From Pseudodonghicola xiamenensis DSM 18339 (lineage in GTDB: Bacteria; Pseudomonadota; Alphaproteobacteria; Rhodobacterales; Rhodobacteraceae): a DNA stretch of 49,085 nucleotides. The stretch is from NCBI RefSeq assembly GCF_000429365.1, contig NZ_AUBS01000031.1:1-49085 (forward strand), written 5' to 3'. Below are positions 34,103 to 41,232 of this stretch, piece by piece. The notes under the pieces are model-generated. The model searched no databases. It saw only the letters and a program-made list of their open reading frames with translations, and was not told the origin of the DNA. Each line of letters begins with the position of its first letter. Position 1 is the first letter of the stretch. The translations under genes were made by a program, and so were the position numbers.

Positions 34103-34974
34103 CGCCACCGATCTTTGACGACCGTATCTGCACCCTTGGCGAAGGCCCGTTGTGGCATCCGCTGCGCCAACAGCTGTTCTGGTTCGACATCGTCAACAAC
34201 CGGCTGCTGTCACGCAACGGCGACCGACCGCTGGAATGGCGCTTCGACCGCCATGTCAGCGCCGCCGGCTGGATCGACGAACACCATCTGCTGATCGCCA
34301 GCGAAACCGATCTCTTCCGCTTCGATCTGGAGAATGGCCAGGAAACCCGGCTCTGCGCACTGGAGGCGGACCGCCCCGAGACCCGTTCAAACGACGGCCG
34401 CGCCGATCCCTGGGGCGGCTTTTGGATCGGCACCATGGGCAAGGGCGGCGAAACCGGGGCCGGCACGCTCTATCGCTGGTATCGCGGCGAACTGCGGCCG
34501 CTGCTCTGCGAGCTGACCACCCCCAATGCGATCTGCTTCGCCCCCGACCGCTCCTGCGCCTATTATTCCGATACCAAGGCCCGGACGATCTGGCGCCAGC
34601 CACTGGCCGCCGATACCGGTTGGCCCCAGGGCGAACGGCAGGTCTTTCTCGATCTGCATGCCACCGACCAGAGCCCGGAATACAAGCCCGACGGCGCGGT
34701 GACCGACAGCGAGGGCTGCCTGTGGAGCGCGCAATGGGGCGCGGCGCGGGTGGCGCGCTATGCCCCTGACGGGCGCTTTCTCGAGGCGGTGGCCCTGCCC
34801 ACCGGTCACACCTCCTGCCCCGCCTTCGGCGGGCCGGATCTGGGCACGCTCTTCGTCACCAGCGCCACCCAGAAACTGCCCGAGGACAGGCCGGACTGGC
34901 AGGCCGATGCCGGCCGGACCTTCGCGCTACCGACCCGTTACCGTGGCTCTCCCGAACCGCGGGTGATATGCTGA
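34099..34974 (+). CDS. SMP-30/gluconolactonase-family lactonase
   Basis: 291-residue six-bladed propeller of the regucalcin/LRE family, which opens sugar lactones. Metal ligands are visible: Glu in LGEGPLWHP near the start, Asn in TTPNAICFAPD and Asp in YKPDGAVTDSEGCLW. The ATG at 34099 overlaps the previous stop (ATGA), so it is translationally coupled. The position between the two large GlfT2-like/DUF115 genes puts it in the sugar-modification operon. Together with the Gfo/Idh/MocA dehydrogenase it suggests an oxidise-then-open-the-lactone route to a sugar acid (inference). Confidence 0.87.
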   Translation: MTPPIFDDRICTLGEGPLWHPLRQQLFWFDIVNNRLLSRNGDRPLEWRFDRHVSAAGWIDEHHLLIASETDLFRFDLENGQETRLCALEADRPETRSNDGRADPWGGFWIGTMGKGGETGAGTLYRWYRGELRPLLCELTTPNAICFAPDRSCAYYSDTKARTIWRQPLAADTGWPQGERQVFLDLHATDQSPEYKPDGAVTDSEGCLWSAQWGAARVARYAPDGRFLEAVALPTGHTSCPAFGGPDLGTLFVTSATQKLPEDRPDWQADAGRTFALPTRYRGSPEPRVIC

Positions 34975-35026
34975 TCTCCATCATGCCCCGGCCTGCAGGC
35001 CCGGGGCCGATCGCAAGAGAATGCAC

Positions 35027-37684
35027 ATGAATATTTCCACCGAGACTGCCCCCGCCGCCGCCCGGACCGAGCGGACCGCGCGCCGCCGCTTCAGCCAGAT
35101 CCGCGGGATTTATCCGTTGCAGCGCTATGTCCGGGCCTTCGGCCCCTCCATCGTCAATGCCTTCGATCTCGATGCCTGGCGCCGGGCCACCACCCTCAGA
35201 TGGCTGGGCATCCGGCTGGTGGTCCGCGCCGGCCATGTGCGCATGAGCCTGCAGCAGATCACCGCCGACGGCAGCCGCCGCGAACTGGCCCGGGCCGAAC
35301 AGGGCGGCCCCGGCACCCAGGTGCTGCCCGATCTGCGGCTGGCCGAGCTCGATGGCGCCCTGTTGCCGGTGATCGAGGAGGAGAGTCCGGATGCCAATTA
35401 CGATATCGTCTTTGCCACCGACGATATCCCCGCCACCCCGCATCTGCGCATCAATTATATCTTTTGCACCTTCAAGCGCGCCGAATACGTGCAACACAAC
35501 GCAGAGGTGTTCCGCGATTACCTGCGCCGCCATCGCGCCACGGAAGAGGCTCATCTGACCGTGATCGACAACGGCAGCGATCAGGGCAGCAACGATTGCG
35601 GCGTCCATCCCGACGCCGATGTCACCGTCTTCGCCAACGACAACACCGGCGGCGCCGGCGGCTTTGGCCGCGGCATCTATGAATCCTGCTATGGCGCGCT
35701 GGCGGGGCAGAATTTCACCCATGTCTGCCTGCTCGACGACGATATCTATCTCACGCCCGAGATGTTCGCCAGGAACACGGCCTTCCTGCGCTTTCTCAGG
35801 CCCGGTTTCCACGTCGGCGCGCCGATGTACCCGACTTCATCGCCCCAGCAGGCGCCCCGGCACAGCGCCTGTTTCGGCCACAAGTTCCGCGGCACCGTCC
35901 ACCCCAGCGATACCGCGCTCGGCGGCGGGCTGGATACCGCCGACATCCCCGCCTTCATCGGCATGGACAGGGCGCCGGACACCACCGGCTGGTGGTGGGA
36001 TTGCATCGCCGTCGCCGATATTCACCGCATCGGCCTGCCCTATCCCTTCTTCATCAAGATGGATGATGTCGAATACGGCCTGCGGCTGCGCGACGCTGGG
36101 GTCGAGTTGGTGATCCCCTTCTCCTTCTGGGTGCTGCATGACGATTTCGAAGAGAAATATTCGGCCGCCATGCAATATTTCCGCTTCCGCAACCGCTGGG
36201 TGCTGCTGGCGCTGACCGGCCGGCTCGAGACCCAGACCGATTTCATCGACCAATATGTCGCCCTGGTGCGCGGCTTCGTGGCCGAACGCAAATACGAACA
36301 CGCGCAGCTTCTGCTCGACGCGATGGAGCATTTCCAGCGCGGGCCCGACTATCTGGTCGAACAGGAGAAATCCATTCTGGCAGGCATCTTCGCGCTGGTG
36401 AAACACGAGAAGAACGTCACCATGCCGACCCCGCCCGAAGGCGCCGTACTGGCCAACGATCTCTATCCTCCCGCCTCGCCGCGGACCGCACAGCTCAACC
36501 GGATCACCGTCAACAACCATTTCCTGCCGCTGAAAGAGCGGGTCGCCATCGACACCACCCGGCCGCATCGGTCGACCGACAGCCGCCGCGGCAAGACCGT
36601 CAGCTATTGGAACAGCCGCAAGGGGGTCGGGTTCACCGTCACCCGCGATTCCCGCCGGGCGCTGCGGCAGATGCTGCACCTGCGCCGGCTGCAGCGGCAG
36701 CTCCCCGGGGCGCTGCCCGGGGTGATGGCCCGCTATCGCGCCGCGCAGCCGCATCTGACTGCACAGGGGTTCTGGGCCGATTACGGCAAATTCGGCCGGC
36801 GCCCGCGCCTGGAACCGGTGCAGCACGAGACCGCCGCGATCACGGATCTGCGCCAGGAGGTCGCCCGGCTGCATATCGCGCTGCAGCAGCGCGGCGCGCT
36901 GGAAGACCATCGCGCCCGCAACGTCAGCCCCGAGGACGAGAGCTTTCTGAACGCCCTGCGCAACCGTTATCTGGGCCAGCGCTGTTTCGTGCTGGGCAAC
37001 GGTCCCAGCCTGACCGTCGCCGACCTGGAACTGTTGCGCAACGAGGTCACCTTCGCGGCCAACAAGATTTACCTCTGTTTCGACGAAACCGACTGGCGCC
37101 CGACCTTCTATTCGGTCGAGGATCTTCTGGTGGCGCAGAACAATACCGCCGATATCCTGGCAGTGGAGGGCACCACCAAGATCTTCCCGCATCACATGCT
37201 GCCGTTCCTGCCGCGCCAGCCCAACCACCATTACGCCCGCTGGCTGCCCCCGGCCGACAACCGGTCCCCCTTTCGCGAATTTTCCAGCGATCTGACCAAG
37301 GGGATCTGCTGGGGCTCGACCATCACCTATTCGATGCTGCAGATGGCCGTACATATGGGGTTCAGTGAGATCCACATCCTCGGGCTCGACCACAGCTACG
37401 TGGAGCCCGCGACCAAGCAGGACGGCGCGCTGATCTCAGAAGGCGAGCGCAACCATTTCCACCCCGATTACCGCAAGAAGGGCGAGAAATGGCACTATCC
37501 GGTGCTGGATCGGCTGGAGACCTCCTACCAGTTCGCCAAGGATTATTGCGACAGCATCGGCGTCAAGATTTACAACGCCAGCCGGTTTTCCAAGCTGGAG
37601 GTCTTCCCTCGTGCCGATCTCGACGAGATTCTGGGGCTCAAGTCTCCTTCACCACAGTCGCCGGCCCCGCCCGGACCGGGTTAG
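35027..37684 (+). CDS. Two-domain glycosyltransferase: GlfT2-like GT2 fused to DUF115 (MptE/Maf-like)
   Basis: 885-residue cytosolic protein. Residues 25-130 resemble the N-terminal beta-sandwich of mycobacterial galactofuranosyltransferase GlfT2 (VNAFDLDAWRRATTLRW). The GT2 fold follows with TVIDNGSDQG, NDNTGGAGGFGRG, the DDD metal site (Asp237-239), the acidic pair in MDDVEYG (346-347) and His371 in VLHDDF, all as in GlfT2. The region after about residue 480 links to a C-terminal DUF115 domain: LGNGPSLTVADLELL (about 655), AANKIYLCFDET, FYSVEDLLV, GICWGSTITYS and LGLDHSYV. DUF115 occurs in Maf flagellin glycosyltransferases that use CMP-nonulosonates. This is therefore plausibly a bifunctional enzyme adding two sugars. 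I chose the ATG at 35027 (AAGAGA eight bases upstream) over 35021. Confidence 0.82.
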   Translation: MNISTETAPAAARTERTARRRFSQIRGIYPLQRYVRAFGPSIVNAFDLDAWRRATTLRWLGIRLVVRAGHVRMSLQQITADGSRRELARAEQGGPGTQVLPDLRLAELDGALLPVIEEESPDANYDIVFATDDIPATPHLRINYIFCTFKRAEYVQHNAEVFRDYLRRHRATEEAHLTVIDNGSDQGSNDCGVHPDADVTVFANDNTGGAGGFGRGIYESCYGALAGQNFTHVCLLDDDIYLTPEMFARNTAFLRFLRPGFHVGAPMYPTSSPQQAPRHSACFGHKFRGTVHPSDTALGGGLDTADIPAFIGMDRAPDTTGWWWDCIAVADIHRIGLPYPFFIKMDDVEYGLRLRDAGVELVIPFSFWVLHDDFEEKYSAAMQYFRFRNRWVLLALTGRLETQTDFIDQYVALVRGFVAERKYEHAQLLLDAMEHFQRGPDYLVEQEKSILAGIFALVKHEKNVTMPTPPEGAVLANDLYPPASPRTAQLNRITVNNHFLPLKERVAIDTTRPHRSTDSRRGKTVSYWNSRKGVGFTVTRDSRRALRQMLHLRRLQRQLPGALPGVMARYRAAQPHLTAQGFWADYGKFGRRPRLEPVQHETAAITDLRQEVARLHIALQQRGALEDHRARNVSPEDESFLNALRNRYLGQRCFVLGNGPSLTVADLELLRNEVTFAANKIYLCFDETDWRPTFYSVEDLLVAQNNTADILAVEGTTKIFPHHMLPFLPRQPNHHYARWLPPADNRSPFREFSSDLTKGICWGSTITYSMLQMAVHMGFSEIHILGLDHSYVEPATKQDGALISEGERNHFHPDYRKKGEKWHYPVLDRLETSYQFAKDYCDSIGVKIYNASRFSKLEVFPRADLDEILGLKSPSPQSPAPPGPG

Positions 37685-37777
37685 AAAAGCTAGAAATGGT
37701 CGACAAGGCAGGCCCTCCGCTGTACCCATGGGCCAGCCATTCGAAGCGCAAATTTTCATTCCAGATTAAGGTGCGGC

Positions 37778-38617
37778 ATGCTCGATAGTAACTATTCTCA
37801 GGAACTCGTGGAAAAAATCCGTACGGCCCAAACCACCGAAGCGAAGGTCCAGGTTTTGAAAGACCAGGCCGCCAGCGACAGTTGCGTCATCCTCGCCTGC
37901 GGACCGTCGCTTAACGAATACAGCCCCGAACAGCTGCGCGAGCTGTGCAAGGACTCCGTCGTTCTGGCGATAAAACAGGCCTTTGCCTATGTGCCCGAGG
38001 TCTGCGACTTCCTGCTGCTGAACACCTGGAATTACCAGAAATACGATTTCGGCCAGCGTCGTCCAGTTATTCTCTACGAAAAGGGACCCGCCGACCCGAC
38101 GGTCTACGGCGAACACGACATCGTCTTCGACCTGCCCCGGGCCAGCGACCTGTCCCAGCAGCTGGCGCGCTCGAAGCGCTATGACGATTACGCTTTCGAT
38201 GCCTCGGTCAACCGCCCCTGGGGGCCCGGCGTGCTGTACGAGATCGGCTTCTACCTGGCCCATTACATGGGGTTCAAATCCATCGTCACGCTGGGCTGGG
38301 ACGTGGGCGCGAAAAGCACGTCGGTTATGCCGCATTTCTACGACCGCCCGTCACCCCAGCGCACCCGCACCCTGGCCAAGTCGCGCTGGATCCGCAGCCT
38401 GGCCGAGCGCAACCGGTTCCTGCACGAGGGCGGCGTTCTGTACAACAAGCCCCGCATCATACCCGAAGAGGTCGAGATCTGCGCCGCCGCCTCCGGCGAC
38501 TGGTACGACTGGCTGACCGCCCAGGGCATCGACCTAAAGATCGTCTCCAAGGGCGCCATCGTGGACGCGCGGATCCCGCGCACCCGGCTGGAGGACGTGC
38601 TGGGAAAAGCGGCCTGA
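37778..38617 (+). CDS. Stand-alone DUF115-like putative glycosyltransferase
   Basis: 279-residue protein with the same nucleotide-binding layout as the C-terminal domains of the two preceding large proteins. LACGPSLNEYSPEQLREL corresponds to their GNGPSL motif, VLAIKQAF to the SNKIYL strand, and NRPWGPGVLYEIGFYLAHYMGFKSIVTLGWDVG to the GICWGS...LGLDH block. No signal peptide or membrane segment. An adenine-rich, weak ribosome binding site precedes the ATG at 37778, 93 bases after the previous gene, so it may be in the same transcript. A role as a monofunctional transferase is inferred from similarity and place only. Confidence 0.65.
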   Translation: MLDSNYSQELVEKIRTAQTTEAKVQVLKDQAASDSCVILACGPSLNEYSPEQLRELCKDSVVLAIKQAFAYVPEVCDFLLLNTWNYQKYDFGQRRPVILYEKGPADPTVYGEHDIVFDLPRASDLSQQLARSKRYDDYAFDASVNRPWGPGVLYEIGFYLAHYMGFKSIVTLGWDVGAKSTSVMPHFYDRPSPQRTRTLAKSRWIRSLAERNRFLHEGGVLYNKPRIIPEEVEICAAASGDWYDWLTAQGIDLKIVSKGAIVDARIPRTRLEDVLGKAA

Positions 38618-38626
38618 CCGGCGCCC

Positions 38627-38643
38627 GCGCCGCACCGCGGCGC
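38627..38643 (+). terminator. Short GC hairpin after the DUF115-like gene
   Basis: GCGCCGC (38627-38633) pairs perfectly with GCGGCGC (38637-38643), loop ACC. Only ATTCTCGCTT follows, so termination is possible but not certain. Confidence 0.35.
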
Positions 38644-38651
38644 ATTCTCGC

Positions 38652-38681
38652 TTGAACCGCCGGAAGACTTGCGCTTACACT
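38652..38681 (+). promoter_or_regulatory. Candidate promoter of the 58-residue protein gene
   Basis: TTGAAC (38652-38657), an 18-base spacer and TACACT (38676-38681) lie 44 bases before the small gene's ATG, exactly where local base composition changes from GC-rich to A/T-richer. Confidence 0.4.
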
Positions 38682-38724
38682 CGCGACGCAATCCCTAACC
38701 CATTATCGAAAAAGGATATATCTC

Positions 38725-38901
38725 ATGCTGAAATGTACGCTGAACAACGGAAACACACTGTTCCTGAACATGGAGCGCGTCATTCAGATAACCAAATCGG
38801 AAGATATGCTTGCAATGTTTTTTACTGATCAGGAAGGAGAGGTTCAGCGCCGCCAGATTAGCGAGTTTGAAATTCTTCAGCCCGGAACGCCTGTGTCCTG
38901 A
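38725..38901 (+). CDS. 58-residue protein of unknown function
   Basis: Small gene with a good start: ATG at 38725 after AAAGGATATATCTC. The peptide reads MLKCTLNNGNTLFLNMERV, then IQITKSEDMLAMFF, TDQEGEVQRRQISEFEIL and ends PGTPVS. It is a soluble, beta-strand-rich mini-domain with alternating hydrophobic residues. Its layout (short, N-G turn after the first strand, LN..., I..I, then a polar turn and final strand) recalls small FlbD-like proteins, but I would not claim homology. It sits alone in an A/T-richer islet together with the next sulfotransferase gene. A perfect 11-base inverted repeat follows its stop. The family is unknown to me. Confidence 0.65.
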   Translation: MLKCTLNNGNTLFLNMERVIQITKSEDMLAMFFTDQEGEVQRRQISEFEILQPGTPVS

Positions 38902-38912
38902 CATTTAGGTCT

Positions 38913-38946
38913 GAACGGCGGAAGACTGAAATACTTTCCGCCGTTC
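38913..38946 (+). repeat. Perfect 11-base inverted repeat downstream of the small gene
   Basis: GAACGGCGGAA (38913-38923) and TTCCGCCGTTC (38936-38946) are separated by 12 bases. There is no T-run behind it, so it could be a terminator aided by Rho, a transcript-stabilising stem or a protein site. Confidence 0.6.
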
Positions 38947-39092
38947 GAGCCGAAGATCCCTTCGTACACCTCATTTTTCTTGTCGCTGACGAGTTTTCAA
39001 GGTTTTTAGACCATAGCCCTAGTCTATTAGCTTGCATCGGCAATCGCGTTAGCTGAAGTACCGTTGCCGCACTAGGCGCGTTAAGGAGAGAT

Positions 39093-39839
39093 ATGATGCC
39101 CAAGGTCATGCTGATTTCTGGCTGCCCCCGATCCGGCACAACAGGGTTCCGCACAACCCTTGCGCAGGATCCCCGCATGGCCATCGGCCTCGAAAGATAC
39201 CTAAAACTATCAATCAATAAGAAAATGACGCCTGATCTTTGGGAGCGCGAGCGGTTCATCGACGTGCGCCCAGAAGATACCCAGGTGCAGCCCGATCACC
39301 CGTCTTGGGATATCGCAAACATCATCATAGACCGCGTTCGTAACGACTACGAAACCCTCGACTACATCGGCGACAAGCTGCCACGCTCTGCCAACAGCTT
39401 TGAAGTGTTCGCAGAGACTCTTCCGGACATCAAGATCATTTACTTGCTGCGGAATCCGTTTGACGTGGCAGCATCTTACAACAAACGGGCGCGCAATGAA
39501 AAAGACAAGACCTGGCGCCCTGTCACAGACTATAGCGTTGCCGTGAAACACTGGAATTTCGATATCCGGCAGGCCGTCAAGTTCCTCGACCAACTCGATC
39601 TTCACATTATTCGCTACGAGACTATTTTCCGTAATTTTGAGGAATTTGAAAACGTTTACGATTTTCTTGGCCTCGAGATGAACGACGAAGCGCGCTCAAG
39701 CTGGCAAGGCGCTCACAAGCGCAGCCTGTCTCTGGAAGCTCAGCGGTCAGCCCTCGCCGACGAGGAAAAGGTTCATGTCTCTGCGCACTGCGATTTTGGC
39801 AGCTATCGAAAACTCCTCAAACACGGCGGGTTTTTGTAA
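39093..39839 (+). CDS. Sulfotransferase-family protein
   Basis: 248-residue cytosolic sulfotransferase. The 5'-phosphosulfate loop is SGCPRSGTT (residues 9-17) and the 3'-phosphate-binding block is RNPFDVAASYNKRAR (about 128-142). HIIRYETIFRNFEEFENVYDFLGLE in the C-terminal half corresponds to the L.Y.E.L...P......FLG motif of the family. AAGGAG precedes the ATG at 39093. Codon usage is visibly less GC-rich than in flanking genes (many ATT, ATA, AAA, CTT), which points to separate acquisition. Target probably a glycan, by context; stands alone in its islet. Confidence 0.88.
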   Translation: MMPKVMLISGCPRSGTTGFRTTLAQDPRMAIGLERYLKLSINKKMTPDLWERERFIDVRPEDTQVQPDHPSWDIANIIIDRVRNDYETLDYIGDKLPRSANSFEVFAETLPDIKIIYLLRNPFDVAASYNKRARNEKDKTWRPVTDYSVAVKHWNFDIRQAVKFLDQLDLHIIRYETIFRNFEEFENVYDFLGLEMNDEARSSWQGAHKRSLSLEAQRSALADEEKVHVSAHCDFGSYRKLLKHGGFL

Positions 39840-39920
39840 AGCGAGGCACCCTTTCGAACCACAGGATTCGCACAGCACGCCCGCAAAGGCATGCGTGCAA
39901 TCACAACGGCTGACTGCAAA

Positions 39921-40919
39921 CTAGTCCAGATCCACCTTGTATTCGGAGAAGTCTGGCCTGCGCTTGTTAGACAGTATCTTCGAAATAAATGCGGCCTGTT
40001 TCGGAGACATCTTCGGCTCCCGATCGAGCACATAAGGCAAGAGTAGGAACGGCGGTGCCTTGACGTCGCGGCTGACCACGCGGGTGTAGCGCTCGGCAGC
40101 TTCGCACACCACCATATCGGGTTGAACCATGGCCACCATCTCGCGGTGAAAGAACCGCGTGCGGCAGAACACCATGTTGCGGAACCCCAGTTCGACATAG
40201 GCCAGTCCATTAAACAGGTAGCTGTCGCCAAAGATCAGCAGCGTTTTGTCCGTCACGCTGTCGGGGTTGTACGACACCACCATGCGGCCGTCGTTCACCG
40301 GTTTGTCGTAATCATGCGCCAGCCCGTTCTCTTCGCTGGTGACCGAGGGTGCGCGGCGCGGCCACAGCGCCTCTTCGCCCTGCTGTGGTTCGAGCTTGCG
40401 GCCCAGGTCGCCGTAGAACAGCTTGTCCAGCGGCTGGGTCTGCGCCTGCATCTTCTCGCTCAGCGCGGAAAGCTCCACCTCCGAGAACCCGGCCGTCTCG
40501 GCGATGCGCCGGGTGGCCAGCATCATGCCGGCGGCGGTCCAGTGCGTGTCGGTCTTGTAATAGGATCGCCCGAATGGGTTGTCGCGCAGATCCTGCGCGC
40601 CGTACCACATGTTCTCCACCGTGGCGCCCTCGGCGGCGGTAAACGCATCCCAGAAGGATTTCGGGTTCTCCACCGGGAACCCCTCGGGGTGGACCTTGTA
40701 TTTTTCCGGCGCCACCATCTGCAGAAAACCACGCCCCTGGCGTGCGCAAAACGCCGCGCGCTCCCGCAAGTTCTGCCAGAAATTGCGCACCGACTGCTCG
40801 GGCACGGTCAGTTCGCCGGTGGCGAATTTCAGGATGCTGTGCGCCCCGGCAGCCAGGTACAGTTCCTCGTGCTCCCCAATCAGGACCGCATTCTCGATTT
40901 CGTAAGTGCTGTCCGTCAT
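39921..40919 (-). CDS. AlgJ/AlgX-like SGNH acetyltransferase domain protein
   Basis: 332-residue protein. The catalytic elements of the alginate O-acetyltransferase SGNH-like family are visible: Asp124 and His126 in YKTDTHWTAAGM, and Ser233 in IFGDSYLF, with the PEKYKVHPEGFP block earlier. AlgJ and AlgX transfer acetyl groups to alginate in the periplasm. Here, unusually, I see no signal peptide or membrane anchor (the protein starts MTDSTYEIENAVLIGEH), so it may act in the cytoplasm or belong to a soluble subgroup. No membrane-bound O-acyltransferase (AlgI) gene is beside it. It is convergent with the sulfotransferase gene and divergent from the large GT4 gene. Confidence 0.75.
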   Translation of the reverse strand: MTDSTYEIENAVLIGEHEELYLAAGAHSILKFATGELTVPEQSVRNFWQNLRERAAFCARQGRGFLQMVAPEKYKVHPEGFPVENPKSFWDAFTAAEGATVENMWYGAQDLRDNPFGRSYYKTDTHWTAAGMMLATRRIAETAGFSEVELSALSEKMQAQTQPLDKLFYGDLGRKLEPQQGEEALWPRRAPSVTSEENGLAHDYDKPVNDGRMVVSYNPDSVTDKTLLIFGDSYLFNGLAYVELGFRNMVFCRTRFFHREMVAMVQPDMVVCEAAERYTRVVSRDVKAPPFLLLPYVLDREPKMSPKQAAFISKILSNKRRPDFSEYKVDLD

Positions 40920-41232
40920 TGCCGCGCCGCCTTCAGGAACCAGATATTTAGGTTAATGCGTTTTTTCTTCATTTGTCGTCCTGCCGCTCTGCTTGCCCGA
41001 AGCAGCTCTGGCGCGCCACCTTTCCCGTAAAAACCCGGCCTTTACCCGGAGGGACCTGAACGGGCGGGGTGGCGACCGTACTCGCTTCCTACTTTCCCCC
41101 ATACAGGCCAGAAACGGCCCCGAAACGCAAGCGGCACAATCGGATAGCCGGCCGGATAGCGGGTTGCGCTCGCCCCCAAACCCATTAGAGTCCGTCCCAG
41201 AGCTTAATCAGTTTTCCGAGAAGACCGACAAG
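40920..41232. other. Divergent intergenic region between the AlgX-like and GT4 genes
   Basis: Must carry promoters for both genes. A direct repeat CGGATAGC occurs at 41141-41148 and 41153-41160. The frame of the GT4 gene is open back to 40993, but codons there look non-coding and no ribosome binding site precedes earlier starts. No small gene or RNA recognised. Confidence 0.4.
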
